The notes: a model not told the origin generated them from the sequence alone. 47,555 nt of DNA from Qipengyuania sp. YIM B01966 (GCF_016461955.1 NZ_JADMNM010000011.1:1-47555), one strand, 5' to 3'. Shown: positions 36,807 through 46,364, numbered from the stretch's first letter. Numbers and translations: made by a program.

Positions 36807-37575
36807 GCGCGCCAGCCGCTTCGTAGGTTTCCAATAGGAACTCGTCGTAGTCAGGAATGTGGAGGTTGACGACCTCGTGTCCGCGCCGCCCGTCGGCCGA
36901 CTCGAAGTCCTCGTCGAGTGATGCGGGCACTCCGTTGCCGGACATCGTGAAGAGCGCGTGGTCTATGCGCCGCCGGGGAAGCGCACTTTCCGCCACCTCG
37001 TTGCGTATCAGCCGTCCGAGCGCGCGCTTGTCCTCGGCGTCACTTTCAAGCAGCCGATTGGCGATGAACAGCAAAGAGTGAGGCGTGCAGCGGCCGCCAT
37101 CGCGCGCCAGTGCCTCTCGCGCCTCCTCGATGGTCTGGCGCCCGAGCCGCCGTCGGCTCTTCGCCTCGCCCTTCAGCAGCCAGAGGCCGCCGTCCTCATC
37201 AGCGAAATTCACCCCGATGAAGTCGTCGCCGCGCATCGGGACCTCGCGACCGTCCTTGTAGCGCAGCCGACGGACTGGAACCCGGAACTCCAAATGCTCC
37301 TCGGTGAGTTCGACGGCCAGAATCTCGCCGAGGTCACCCGCTCGCGCGCGCGGCGTCTGCGGCATGAGCGCGCGTAACATCTCTGCCGCCCGCTCGTATC
37401 CAAGATGCTCGATGTCGTCGGCAATGCGCTCCTGCGTGTCATAGTGGGTGCGGACGATGCCGGCGAGACGACTCGCGATGGCGGCGCGTCCACCGTCACG
37501 CTCGGTCAGCTTCCAAAGCCGCTTCCGACCATCGACCGTGTTGTCGACTTCGCACCACTCCTCGTAGATGGGCAT
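36793..37575 (-). CDS. hamA: HamA-like nuclease, DUF1837 type (Hachiman-like defence)
   Basis: A 260-residue protein with a PD-(D/E)xK-type nuclease pattern: Glu84 in RAGDLGEILAVEL, Asp117/Asp118 in MRGDDFIGVNF, and Glu137-x-Lys139 in WLLKGEAKSRRRL. This order and the pairing with a large helicase match HamA (DUF1837) of Hachiman and the related AbpA. In Hachiman, HamA is held by HamB and degrades DNA when phage infection is sensed. The ATG at 37575 shares a base with the stop of the small upstream gene (TGATG), and its own stop lies inside the hamB start region, so three genes are translationally coupled. Assignment rests on motif order and context, not on a search. Confidence 0.72.
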   Translation of the reverse strand: MPIYEEWCEVDNTVDGRKRLWKLTERDGGRAAIASRLAGIVRTHYDTQERIADDIEHLGYERAAEMLRALMPQTPRARAGDLGEILAVELTEEHLEFRVPVRRLRYKDGREVPMRGDDFIGVNFADEDGGLWLLKGEAKSRRRLGRQTIEEAREALARDGGRCTPHSLLFIANRLLESDAEDKRALGRLIRNEVAESALPRRRIDHALFTMSGNGVPASLDEDFESADGRRGHEVVNLHIPDYDEFLLETYEAAGALGDD

Positions 37576-37862
37576 CAGGTCGAGATCCCCGGCGGAACTG
37601 CGTCGCCTGGCGGGGCGTCGATGTCCCGAGTCACCTTCACGACCGTCTTCAATCCGCTGTGCATCTCGACGACGTGACCGATGGCAAGGATGCGCGCCTC
37701 GAACGAACCGAAGCCGACCCACTGCGGAGGGTCGGACGAGACCTTTTCGAAATCTTTGTATGGTCCGGATCGCGGGCCACGGTTGACGATCCGCACCGAT
37801 GAGGCCGGTTCATAGACGTGTGTCGCTCCATCGGTGAACGTGACGAGGATGTTCCTGCGCAT
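37575..37862 (-). CDS. Small unknown protein, first gene of the Hachiman-like operon
   Basis: A 95-residue protein that I cannot assign. It reads as a beta-rich single domain: RRNILVTFTDGATHVYEPAS, SVRIVNRGPRSGPYKDFEKV, then PPQWVGFGSFEARILAIGH and VVEMHSGLKTVVKVTRD, ending in a Pro/Gly-rich tail. It has no signal peptide, membrane span, cysteine or helix-turn-helix motif. Its stop overlaps the hamA start (TGATG) and nothing lies upstream on this strand for 280 bases, so it is the first gene of the operon. Canonical Hachiman has only hamA and hamB, so this could be an added regulator, an inhibitor of HamA or a sensor. All of these are inference. Confidence 0.65.
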   Translation of the reverse strand: MRRNILVTFTDGATHVYEPASSVRIVNRGPRSGPYKDFEKVSSDPPQWVGFGSFEARILAIGHVVEMHSGLKTVVKVTRDIDAPPGDAVPPGIST

Positions 37863-38142
37863 GACGGGTGAATATTAGGCGATCATCCTGCAGTGTCACG
37901 CGCTGCCTTGCGCGAATTGCCCGTCGTAAGGCTGGACAACCTTGGGGGTCATTCGACTGTGCCGCAATGGGGATGCCGTCGGTCTTGGCAGATGGTTGGT
38001 CCTGCTCAGCGACCTTGATGGTGGTGACCGATCCGACTGTTCGCTTATCTAGAGGACCTAAGATGATGACGAACTAATGGGCCGGTAGCGGAATGTCTGG
38101 AATTGGCTCTGTGCACGATCTTAGCTGCCATCGACAACAGCG

Positions 38143-39066
38143 TCAGACAGGCGCCTGCCCCGGACCAATCTGGTCCAGTTTCAACGACCCTTCACGATTT
38201 TTCTGGTTCGACCTGAGCCCCGCTCCGGCCGACGCCACAGCTATTAGGCCGATTGCCGCCCACTGGGTGATGCCGAGAACTTCGCCAAGAACGAGCATCC
38301 CGATCAATGCGCCGATTGCCGGTTCCGCGCTCATCATCGTGCCAAAGGTGTTCGAAGGCAGCTTGCTCAGAGCGACCATCTCTAGGCTGTAAGGAATTGC
38401 GCTGGACACAATCGCGACAACCAGTCCGAGAACAAGGACACCCGGAAGCAGTAGGTCCTGACCCGATTGCGCGATGCCGATAGGCGCAGCGACGATTGCA
38501 GCCACGATCATGCCGGCCGCACTCGCAGCGGGTCCGTGCTGTTCTCCTGCTCGCTTGCCGGTGATTATGTAGCAAGCCCAGAACAGGCCAGCCAATGCTG
38601 CAAGAATTAGGCCACGGTAATCCACCGCAGTGGCAGCCGAATGTATGGGCAGGAGCATGGCCAGGCCGGTTGCTGCCAGTCCGATCCAGACAAAGTCGGC
38701 TTTCTTCCGTGAGGTAGCGATGGCTACGCCGAGGGGGCCGATGAATTCGATGGCAATGGCAATACCAAGAGGTATGAATTGCAACGCCGAATACAGGGCA
38801 AGGTTCATGCCCGCGAGGCACAGCCCGTAGATGCCCAATGTTCGCCAATTGCCTTTCAGCGAAAGCCGCCAGGGCCGGAATACCAGGGCCATGATCACCG
38901 CCGCGAAGCCAAGTCGCAATGTCGTGGCTCCGGACGGTCCCACTAACGGGAACAGCTGCTTGGCGATTGTCGCTCCGCCACTGATGCAGGTCATCGCGAC
39001 CAGCACCGCACCTAAGGCCATGAATTTTTCCGTGGTTTCGGAAGGTAGGGATCTGAGTTTCTCCAT
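38143..39066 (-). CDS. EamA/RhtA-type amino-acid exporter
   Basis: A 307-residue drug/metabolite transporter with about ten hydrophobic segments in two EamA repeats. The first repeat starts at LGAVLVAMTCISGGATIAKQ and has IAIAIEFIGPLGVAI; the second repeat has the parallel LSKLPSNTFGTMMSAEPAIGALIG. These EFIGPLGVA and SAEPAIGAL motifs are characteristic of the RhtA (threonine/homoserine export) branch. The gene lies opposite an Lrp-family regulator, an arrangement common for amino-acid exporters controlled by their substrate. The ATG at 39066 is clear but its ribosome site is weak. The substrate is inferred. Confidence 0.9.
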   Translation of the reverse strand: MEKLRSLPSETTEKFMALGAVLVAMTCISGGATIAKQLFPLVGPSGATTLRLGFAAVIMALVFRPWRLSLKGNWRTLGIYGLCLAGMNLALYSALQFIPLGIAIAIEFIGPLGVAIATSRKKADFVWIGLAATGLAMLLPIHSAATAVDYRGLILAALAGLFWACYIITGKRAGEQHGPAASAAGMIVAAIVAAPIGIAQSGQDLLLPGVLVLGLVVAIVSSAIPYSLEMVALSKLPSNTFGTMMSAEPAIGALIGMLVLGEVLGITQWAAIGLIAVASAGAGLRSNQKNREGSLKLDQIGPGQAPV

Positions 39067-39142
39067 CGCTTGATTTTAGCGTCGGCCGGATTGAATCGTG
39101 ATCGAAGTTGAAGCGTTTGCGATAAAGTTTATCGAGTAAGCG

Positions 39143-39619
39143 ATGTCCGCTGAAAAATCCGATCTCGACCGGTTCGATCTCCACCTTCTCGAACTTCTAC
39201 AACGCGATTCGCGTCAGCCTGCCTCAGTGCTTGCGGAGACGGTCGGTCTTTCTGCGCCGGCCTGCTATCGCCGTATCAGGCGCTTGCGCGAAATCGGTGC
39301 GATCGAAGGCGAGGTCGCGATCGTGAAGCCACGGACGCTGGGCTGGAACCTGTCCGTGATCGTCACCGTGATGCTCGACCGCGAAGACGGTCCGACAATC
39401 CGCGAGCTGATGGCGAAGATCGTGGACCACCCCCAGGTGGTCGACTGCACCAATGTCACGGGAGAAATCGACCTGATCGTCCGCATGGTGGCGCGTGACA
39501 TGGAGCACTACGACGATGCCGTGATCGAACTTTTCGCCAATGACGAACGCGTGCGGAGTTTCAAGACATTCGTCGTTATTCGCGAAGCCCACTCGGCGTT
39601 AGTCAAGCCGACGCAGTGA
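39143..39619 (+). CDS. Lrp/AsnC-family transcriptional regulator
   Basis: A 158-residue regulator with an N-terminal helix-turn-helix (LLELLQRDSRQPASVLAETV, then GLSAPACYRRIRRLREIGAI, about residues 14-55). The C-terminal RAM (ligand-binding) domain follows (VTVMLDREDGPTIRELMAKI, HPQVVDCTNVTGEIDLIVRM). Members bind amino acids and form octamers. It is divergent from the EamA exporter across 76 bases, so it probably controls that gene in response to the exported amino acid. The start at 39143 follows GAGTAAG. Confidence 0.93.
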   Translation: MSAEKSDLDRFDLHLLELLQRDSRQPASVLAETVGLSAPACYRRIRRLREIGAIEGEVAIVKPRTLGWNLSVIVTVMLDREDGPTIRELMAKIVDHPQVVDCTNVTGEIDLIVRMVARDMEHYDDAVIELFANDERVRSFKTFVVIREAHSALVKPTQ

Positions 39620-39657
39620 CTGGCAGTTGCGCCGGAACGCGAGGCTGGCCTGTTGCT

Positions 39658-40266
39658 TTAGAGCAGGCCCGCACCTCTCAGGAAGAGGTCGGTCCGGGCA
39701 TCCAGTTCCTCGGGTGAAAGTTGCGGTGCCGCTCCATGCGTTATCGCCTCCTTGTGCGTGTCGCCCAGAAACATACTCAGGAAAGTTTCGGTCAAGACGA
39801 AGGGTGTGGAGCTCATCGTGCGGCCCTCGCGCTGCCAATGCTCGAACAGGTCCTGCAAGGATGTGCGCGTGGAACTTGCCGTCTTTTCATAAAATCTGCG
39901 TGCGAAATCCACGTCGCTTACACTTCGGGCAATCACGACCCGCACGAGTGCCAGCACCTCGTTTGAAAGAAAGCTGTCCCTCAAGTCACGTGCCAATCGA
40001 TGCAGAATCGTCGCCGGGTCGCTAGATCCAGCCACTGCTTTCTGGATCAGGAGTTCGCTCGATGCCGCGCTTTCGAACACAACCGCGCTGAGCAACCCGT
40101 CCTTGTTCTCGAACAGCTTGTAGATCGTTGCGAGAGATCCCCCCGCCTGTTCAACAACCTGGCCGAGCGTCGTGCGTTCATAACCGTTCTTGATAAACAG
40201 GTCTCGCGCTGCCGCAATGATCGCATCACGGCGTTTATCCAACCTACCACATTCGTATTCGGCCAA
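39658..40266 (-). CDS. TetR-family repressor of the efflux operon
   Basis: A 202-residue TetR regulator. The N-terminal DNA-binding domain is RRDAIIAAARDLFIKNGYER, TTLGQVVEQAGGSLATIYKL and FENKDGLL; the C-terminal helical domain should bind the inducer. The start is chosen as TTG at 40266 because GGAG lies 6 bases upstream and the length is then normal. Longer frames from 40320 or 40437 would add an unrelated Cys-containing extension and run into the divergent gene. It faces the adaptor gene across 96 bases, so it probably represses the pump and itself from that gap. Confidence 0.9.
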   Translation of the reverse strand: MAEYECGRLDKRRDAIIAAARDLFIKNGYERTTLGQVVEQAGGSLATIYKLFENKDGLLSAVVFESAASSELLIQKAVAGSSDPATILHRLARDLRDSFLSNEVLALVRVVIARSVSDVDFARRFYEKTASSTRTSLQDLFEHWQREGRTMSSTPFVLTETFLSMFLGDTHKEAITHGAAPQLSPEELDARTDLFLRGAGLL

Positions 40267-40362
40267 TTTTATCTCCAAACCGCAATTTCCGCACTTGCGA
40301 AGAAATGGCGTAATGAGCATTGCACGTGAAGCCTGCACACAAGCTGTATTGGGAATCCTAGC

Positions 40363-41544
40363 ATGAATCGTCTGTTCGTCGGCATGGCCGTTACTCTGCT
40401 CGCCGCCGCCTGTGCCCAGCCTGAAGAGGCCCCGCAACAGCAGGCTGTGCCCGTTCAGGTTTATACCGTTTCGAATCAGTCGATTCCCAACGTCATCGAA
40501 TTGCCGGGACGTGTCGAGCCGGTTCGCACTGCCGAAGTCCGCGCCCGCGTGACGGGTATCGTTCAGGAACGTCTATACGAGGAAGGAACCGATGTCGGTG
40601 CAGGCCAGCCGCTGTTCCGCATCGACCCGCGTGAATTGCGGGCAAGCAGGGCCCAGACGCAAGCAAGCCTCGAGCGTGCCCGAGCCACCGCTGCCAACGC
40701 GAGCGCAGTGGTCGAACGCTATCGTCCACTGGTGGCCGAAAACGCCATCAGCCGTCAGGAATACGACGCCGCCGTTGCTGCATCGCGCGAAGCGGCGGCC
40801 AACGTGGCGCAGATTCGCGCGCAGCTCGAAGCAGCAGACCTCCAGCTCGGCTACACCACGGTACGCGCCCCTATCGCAGGACGCGCCGGTCGCGCGGACA
40901 TCACCGAAGGCGCTCTGGTCAGTCAGGCGGAAGGTACGCTGATGACAACTATCGAGCAGATTTCGCCGGTCTATGTCAGCTTTGCGCAATCGGCTAGCGA
41001 GGTGCTCGAGATCCGCCGTGCCGTGCGCGCGGGCGAGATTGACCTCGACCAGAACGATCGGGTTCCTGTCCGCCTGACCTATCAGGACGGTGCGGAACAC
41101 CCGGTGGAAGGCTTCATAGACTTTCTTGCCTTCTCCGTCGACCAGGACACCGGTACGGTCGAAATTCGTGCGGAATTTCCCAATCCCAGCGGCTTGCTTC
41201 TTCCCGGGGAGTTCGTGCGTGCGCGGATCTTTGCTGGCCAACGGCAAAACGGAATTTCAATTCCCCAACGTGCGGTAACGGTGAGCGATACCGGCGGGTC
41301 GGTTTACGTGATCGACGGTGAAGGCATGGCGGCAGTGCGCCAGATCAAACTGGGAGCGTTGGTGGACGGTCGCTGGATCGTGCAGGAAGGTCTCAAGGCA
41401 GGCGATACGGTGATCGTCAGCAATCTTCAGAAAATCCGCCCCGGTGTCCCCGTCCAGGCCATGCGCTCTGGCGGAAAACCTGCGGCCGGAAAGCAGCCTG
41501 CGACGCCCGCCAAGCAATCCAGTGCAGCCGGTCGGGGCGAATAA
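40363..41544 (+). CDS. RND efflux periplasmic adaptor (AcrA/MexA type)
   Basis: A 393-residue membrane-fusion lipoprotein. The lipobox LLAAAC places the acylated Cys at residue 17. The order is standard: a barrel-sandwich half (PGRVEPVRTAEVRARVTGIV), an alpha-hairpin (RAQTQASLERARATAANASA, and AANVAQIRAQLEAADLQL), the second sandwich half (GYTTVRAPIAGRAG), beta-barrel and membrane-proximal domains. It bridges the inner-membrane RND pump and the outer-membrane channel. It is the first gene of a three-gene operon, with the pump gene 3 bases downstream. The tail (KPAAGKQPATPAKQSSAAG) is an Ala/Lys/Gln-rich extension. Confidence 0.95.
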   Translation: MNRLFVGMAVTLLAAACAQPEEAPQQQAVPVQVYTVSNQSIPNVIELPGRVEPVRTAEVRARVTGIVQERLYEEGTDVGAGQPLFRIDPRELRASRAQTQASLERARATAANASAVVERYRPLVAENAISRQEYDAAVAASREAAANVAQIRAQLEAADLQLGYTTVRAPIAGRAGRADITEGALVSQAEGTLMTTIEQISPVYVSFAQSASEVLEIRRAVRAGEIDLDQNDRVPVRLTYQDGAEHPVEGFIDFLAFSVDQDTGTVEIRAEFPNPSGLLLPGEFVRARIFAGQRQNGISIPQRAVTVSDTGGSVYVIDGEGMAAVRQIKLGALVDGRWIVQEGLKAGDTVIVSNLQKIRPGVPVQAMRSGGKPAAGKQPATPAKQSSAAGRGE

Positions 41545-41547
41545 GCC

Positions 41548-44500
41548 ATGGCTCGCTTCTTTATCGACCGGCCCATCTTCGCATGGGTCGTTTCTCTCGG
41601 CATCCTGCTGGCAGGCTTCATTGCCCTGCGTTCGCTGCCGATCGAACAATATCCGGAAGTCGCCCCGCCTTCGCTGACCATCAGCGTGGCTTATCCGGGC
41701 GCTGATGCCGAAACGCTCGAACAGAATGTAACGCAAGTCATCGAGCAGCAACTCAACGGCGTGGAGGGCTTCCTCTACATGTCGTCATCGAGCCAGTCGA
41801 ACGGAACGGCGAGCATCACTCTGACGTTCGAGGCCGGAACCGACATCGATATTGCGCAGACCGAAGTCCAGAACCGTCTGAGCACGGTCGAGGCGCGTTT
41901 GCCGGAGGCCGTACGGCGTCAGGGTATCACGGTGCGGCAGGCCAATGCCGGCTTCCTGATGATCGTCGCGCTGACCTCCGAATCCGGGCAGCTGGACACG
42001 ACCGATCTCGGCAATATCGCATCCAATCAGGTGGTCGACGAGTTGCGCCGTGTCGAAGGTGTTGGCGATGTTACGCTGTTCGGCTCGCAATATGCGATGC
42101 GCATCTGGCTCGATCCCGAGGCACTCGCTTCCTACAATCTTTCTCCCAGCGCGGTTCTAGCGGCCATTCAGGAACAGAACGCCCAGACTGCTGGCGGCTC
42201 GATCGGCGCGCTGCCCTATGTCGACGACCAGCAGATCACGGCCAGCATCACGACCGAGGGGCGCTTTTCCACGCCGGAGGAATTCGAAAACATCATCCTG
42301 CGCGCAAATTCGGGCGCAGCAGTCGTGCGCCTTGGCGAGGTCGCGCGCGTCGAACTGGGCGCACAGAACTATTCCACCTCCACCACCCTGAACGGCCAGC
42401 CCATGGCGGGCATGGCCATCCAGCTCGCTACAGGGGCAAATGCCCTTGCTGCGGCAGAGGGCGTCAAGGCTCGAATGGAGGAACTAGCGACCGGGCTACC
42501 CGAAGGAACCGCCTGGTCTATTCCCTACGATACCACGCCATTCGTCGAGGCGTCCGTGGATGAAGTTGTCGTAACACTGATCGAAGCGATGGCGCTCGTC
42601 TTCCTCGTCATGTTCCTCTTCCTCCAGAACTGGCGCGCGACTCTGATCCCGACACTGGTGGTGCCGATCGCTCTGGCGGGCGCTTGTCTGGGACTGTGGA
42701 TTTTCGGTTTCTCGATCAACGTGTTGTCGCTGTTCGGCATGGTGCTGGCAATCGGCATCCTGGTCGACGATGCCATCGTGGTGATCGAGAATGTCGAGCG
42801 CATCATGCGCGAGGAGGGGCTGCCGCCGCTGCAGGCCACGCGCAAGGCGATGGACCAGATCACCGGAGCCATCATCGGTATCACGCTGGTGCTGATCGCT
42901 GTCTTCATCCCGATGGCGTTCTTCCCCGGATCGACGGGGGGAATCTATCGCCAGTTCTCAGTCACGCTGGCGATTTCGATTTTCTTCTCCGCCGTGCTGG
43001 CGCTGTCTTTGACCCCCGCTTTGTGCGCGACCTTCCTCAAGCTGATCGATCACGATGCGGATGAAGCACTTGATAGCCCAGAATCAATTGTTGAAAGTGA
43101 ACCGAAAACCGGTTGGCGCGGTATGCTGGAGCGTGTCCGCGCTGCGGTCGCCCGCTTCTTCGCGCGGTTCAACCGGTGGTTCGCGCGCATGACGACAAAA
43201 TACGGGCGCGCCAACGATACCATACTTGCGCGCCCGATGCGGGCCTTTGCCGTATTCCTCGCGCTTGCCGCGGTAACTCTCCTGCTGTTCATGCGGCTTC
43301 CCAGTGGCTTCCTGCCGACCGAAGACCAGGGTTACCTGATCACCGCCGTCCAGGCGCCTTCGGGCGCCACGGTGGACCGCACCAACGAGGCCGTCGATCC
43401 GATCGAGGAATTCTGGCTGGCGCGCGAAGAGGTCGAGAACCTCGTCGTAATTCGCGGTTTCAGTTTCTTCGGGCAGGGTCAAAACAATGCAATGATGTTC
43501 GCCTCGTTCAAACCCTGGGAAGAACGCACCGCACCCGAAAGCAGCGCGGAATCGCTGATGCAGCAGGCAATGGGCAATTTCGCGGCGCTCGATTCCGCCA
43601 TCGCTTTTGTCATCCAGCCTCCGTCGATCCAGTCTCTCGGTCAGGCGAGCGGATTTACGCTCAAACTGCAGGATCGCGGCGGTGTCGGGCGCGAACAGCT
43701 TACTGCGGCACGCGACCAGCTTTTGGGCATGGCATCGCAAAGCGCGCTCATCACCGGCCTGCGTCCAGAAGACCAGGCCGCGAGCCCGACCGTCGAAGTC
43801 ACCATCGATCGTGTTCAGGCCCGCGCGCTCGGACTGTCGTTGACGGAAGTGAGCAATGCCCTGTCGATCAACTTCGGTTCTGCATACGCCAGCGATTTCA
43901 ATCTCGATGGCCGCGTGTTGCAGGTGCTGGTACAGGCCGATGCGCAATATCGCATGACGCCCGAAGACGTGATGGCGCTGCGTATCCCCAACCAGCAGGG
44001 CGAACTCGTGCCGTTCAGCACTTTCGCGCAGGCCGAATGGTCCGCCGCGCCGAACAGCCTTGCGCGATATAACGGCTATCCTTCGATGACGCTTTCAGGG
44101 ATGGCCGCGCCTGGAGAATCCTCCGGCGCCGCGCTCGACGAGATGGAACAGCTTGCCAGCCAGCTTCCGGCAGGCATCGGGTTCGAATGGACCGGCATTT
44201 CCTATGAAGAACGGCAGGCCGGTGGCCAGATCGGCCTTCTCCTGGGCCTGTCCGTCGTCATCGTGTTCCTGGTTCTTGCCGCGTTGTACGAGAGCTGGGC
44301 AGTGCCCTTTGCCGTACTTCTGATCGTGCCGATGGGCGTGCTCGGCGCGGTCCTGTTCTCGATGTTGCGCGGGCTGTCGGCGGATATCTACTTCAATGTC
44401 GGCCTCATCACCATCATCGGGCTTGCGGCGAAGAACGCGATCCTGATCGTCGAGTTCGCGATCGAGGAAGAGGCGGAAGGCAAGACGCGAATAGAAGCGG

Positions 44501-44784
44501 TCAAATCGGCGGCCCGTCTGCGTTTGCGCCCGATTATCATGACCTCTCTTGCGTTCACGATGGGCATGGTCCCGCTGATCCTCGCCAGCGGTGCAGGCGC
44601 AGCCAGCCGCATCGCGGTCGGTACCGGGGTGGCAGGTGGCATGATCGCCGCGACCGTGTTCGGTATTTTCCTGATCCCCATGCTGTATCTGCTGGTCCGC
44701 CGGAAGGTGAGCCGCCAGAATCCCAAGCCAACCGGTCACGGTGTCGGTGCAAGCCCGACACCTGCCGAAGGAGAAAGCGCATGA
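41548..44784 (+). CDS. RND multidrug efflux pump, HAE-1 family (AcrB/MexB type)
   Basis: A 1078-residue inner-membrane proton/drug antiporter. It starts ARFFIDRPIFAWVVSLGILL (TM1) and has the two large periplasmic loops expected for trimeric RND pumps. The proton-relay aspartates are in TM4 (GILVDDAIVVIENVERIM) and the matching Lys region is in TM10 (GLAAKNAILIVEFAIEE). A cytoplasmic insert of about 60 residues rich in Arg (MLERVRAAVARFFARF) follows TM6. HAE-1 pumps export hydrophobic drugs, dyes and detergents. The gene lies between the adaptor and the channel gene, whose ATG overlaps its stop (ATGA). The drug range cannot be told. Confidence 0.97.
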   Translation: MARFFIDRPIFAWVVSLGILLAGFIALRSLPIEQYPEVAPPSLTISVAYPGADAETLEQNVTQVIEQQLNGVEGFLYMSSSSQSNGTASITLTFEAGTDIDIAQTEVQNRLSTVEARLPEAVRRQGITVRQANAGFLMIVALTSESGQLDTTDLGNIASNQVVDELRRVEGVGDVTLFGSQYAMRIWLDPEALASYNLSPSAVLAAIQEQNAQTAGGSIGALPYVDDQQITASITTEGRFSTPEEFENIILRANSGAAVVRLGEVARVELGAQNYSTSTTLNGQPMAGMAIQLATGANALAAAEGVKARMEELATGLPEGTAWSIPYDTTPFVEASVDEVVVTLIEAMALVFLVMFLFLQNWRATLIPTLVVPIALAGACLGLWIFGFSINVLSLFGMVLAIGILVDDAIVVIENVERIMREEGLPPLQATRKAMDQITGAIIGITLVLIAVFIPMAFFPGSTGGIYRQFSVTLAISIFFSAVLALSLTPALCATFLKLIDHDADEALDSPESIVESEPKTGWRGMLERVRAAVARFFARFNRWFARMTTKYGRANDTILARPMRAFAVFLALAAVTLLLFMRLPSGFLPTEDQGYLITAVQAPSGATVDRTNEAVDPIEEFWLAREEVENLVVIRGFSFFGQGQNNAMMFASFKPWEERTAPESSAESLMQQAMGNFAALDSAIAFVIQPPSIQSLGQASGFTLKLQDRGGVGREQLTAARDQLLGMASQSALITGLRPEDQAASPTVEVTIDRVQARALGLSLTEVSNALSINFGSAYASDFNLDGRVLQVLVQADAQYRMTPEDVMALRIPNQQGELVPFSTFAQAEWSAAPNSLARYNGYPSMTLSGMAAPGESSGAALDEMEQLASQLPAGIGFEWTGISYEERQAGGQIGLLLGLSVVIVFLVLAALYESWAVPFAVLLIVPMGVLGAVLFSMLRGLSADIYFNVGLITIIGLAAKNAILIVEFAIEEEAEGKTRIEAVKSAARLRLRPIIMTSLAFTMGMVPLILASGAGAASRIAVGTGVAGGMIAATVFGIFLIPMLYLLVRRKVSRQNPKPTGHGVGASPTPAEGESA

Positions 44785-46223
44785 AGCCGCTTCAGATAAG
44801 CGTTGTCGCCATGGCCGCCGCGCTTTCGGGCTGTGTCAACATGGCCCCCGATCATGTCCGTCCCGAACCTGCTACCGCACCGGCGTTCGATGCAAGCTTG
44901 CGTCCGGATGGCAGCGCAGTCGCGTCGCAGCTGTCCTATCGCGACTGGTTCGCCGATCCGCGGCTCGAAGCATTGATTGCAGCCGCGCTGCAAAACAACC
45001 GCGATCTTGTTGCCGCCACCGCGCGGATCGAACAGGCGCGGGCGCAATACCAGATTCAGGACAGCCGCAGCCTCCCGACGGTCGTCGCCGATGGCAGCGG
45101 CGTTCGCACTCGGCAGCCTGTGTCCAGCGTCGATGCCGATGGACAGCCGATCACCGATTCCGTGACCACCAATCGCTTTCAGGTCGGTGTGGGCGTGACC
45201 GGTTTCGAACTCGATTTCTGGGGACGCGTCGCCAATCTCAGCGAAGCCGCGCGGGCACAGTATCTGTCGACCATCTGGGCGCAGCGCGCGTTCTACCTAT
45301 CGCTGGTTGCCGATGTGGCCACGACCTATTTCGAAATCCTCGAAACCGAACAGCAGGTCCGCCTTGCCGAGGCGACCGCGGAAAGTCGGCAGGAAGGATT
45401 GCGCATCGCCAAGCTGCGCCTCGATGCCGGCGTCACCTCCGCGCTTCCCTTCCGTCAGGCCGAGACACTGCTCACGCAGGCAGAACAGCAACTTTCTGCA
45501 GAACGCCTCGCGCTTGCCCAACTCAGCAACCAGCTTGCCGTGTTGGTCGGCGGGCAGATCCCCGATGCGCTACCGCTGGGACTTACCTTGGGTGCGCAGA
45601 TGGATGACCGCAGGTTGCAGGCGGGCCTGCCGTCCGAACTGCTGCTCGTCCGCCCGGATATTCTCCAGGCCGAGGAGCAATTGCGCGCCGCACGGGCAAA
45701 TATCGGTGCAGCGCGCGCCGCTTTCTTCCCGTCGATTTCACTGACCGGCAGTGCGGGTATCGCATCGAGCAGTCTCGACGGATTGTTCGATAACGATGGC
45801 TTCACATGGAGCTTCGGACCAAGCATCAGCCTGCCCATCTTCGACTGGGGCGCACGCGAGGCCGATCTGGATCTCGCCCGTGCGCTGGAGGTTGAACAAG
45901 TCGCGATCTACGACCGGACGGTTCAGGGTGCCTTCCGCGAGGTGGCCGACGCGCTGGCAGGCCGACGCTACCTCGACGAACAGGTGGCCACGCTGGAACG
46001 GGCCGTAGAGGCACAGGAACGGATCGCGCGGATTGCGCAACTGCGTTATCGTGAAGGTGTTGCGGACTATCTCGAAGTGCTCGATGCCGAGCGCAACCTT
46101 TTCAGCGCCCGCCAGCAGCTGCTCGCCACGCGAAGGGCAGCCTTGCAAAACAGGGCCACGCTATTTGTGACACTTGGCGGTGGGTTCGAAGATGCAAATC
46201 TGAGGTCAGTTCGAACCGACTGA
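44781..46223 (+). CDS. Outer-membrane efflux channel, NodT/OprM family
   Basis: A 480-residue outer-membrane factor lipoprotein. The lipobox ALSGC puts the acylated Cys at residue 18. The two homologous helical repeats are visible: LEALIAAALQNNRDLVAATA with RIEQARAQYQIQDSRSLPTV first, and RPDILQAEEQLRAARANIGA with ARAAFFPSISLTGSAG in the second. FELDFWGRV and LPIFDWGAREADLDLARA are hallmark segments. It forms the trimeric exit duct for the pump encoded upstream, with a 4-base ATGA overlap. It closes the operon; no clear terminator follows. Confidence 0.95.
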   Translation: MKPLQISVVAMAAALSGCVNMAPDHVRPEPATAPAFDASLRPDGSAVASQLSYRDWFADPRLEALIAAALQNNRDLVAATARIEQARAQYQIQDSRSLPTVVADGSGVRTRQPVSSVDADGQPITDSVTTNRFQVGVGVTGFELDFWGRVANLSEAARAQYLSTIWAQRAFYLSLVADVATTYFEILETEQQVRLAEATAESRQEGLRIAKLRLDAGVTSALPFRQAETLLTQAEQQLSAERLALAQLSNQLAVLVGGQIPDALPLGLTLGAQMDDRRLQAGLPSELLLVRPDILQAEEQLRAARANIGAARAAFFPSISLTGSAGIASSSLDGLFDNDGFTWSFGPSISLPIFDWGAREADLDLARALEVEQVAIYDRTVQGAFREVADALAGRRYLDEQVATLERAVEAQERIARIAQLRYREGVADYLEVLDAERNLFSARQQLLATRRAALQNRATLFVTLGGGFEDANLRSVRTD

Positions 46224-46364
46224 GAATCAGCGAGGCACAGCGGCCGTCAGCGACCGGCCCGTCCATTGCTTGGTGACGAATCACAATCGCTAGCAATTTC
46301 AAGCCAATGGCTTCCAATGGCTGAGCCTGTATCCCTCACAACTACGCGAAAGGCAGCTTTTGGG

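Noticed and set aside
38162-38176. GGACCA/TGGTCC palindrome near the exporter stop
   Set aside because: It lies within the last codons of the EamA gene and has no T-run; probably coding coincidence.
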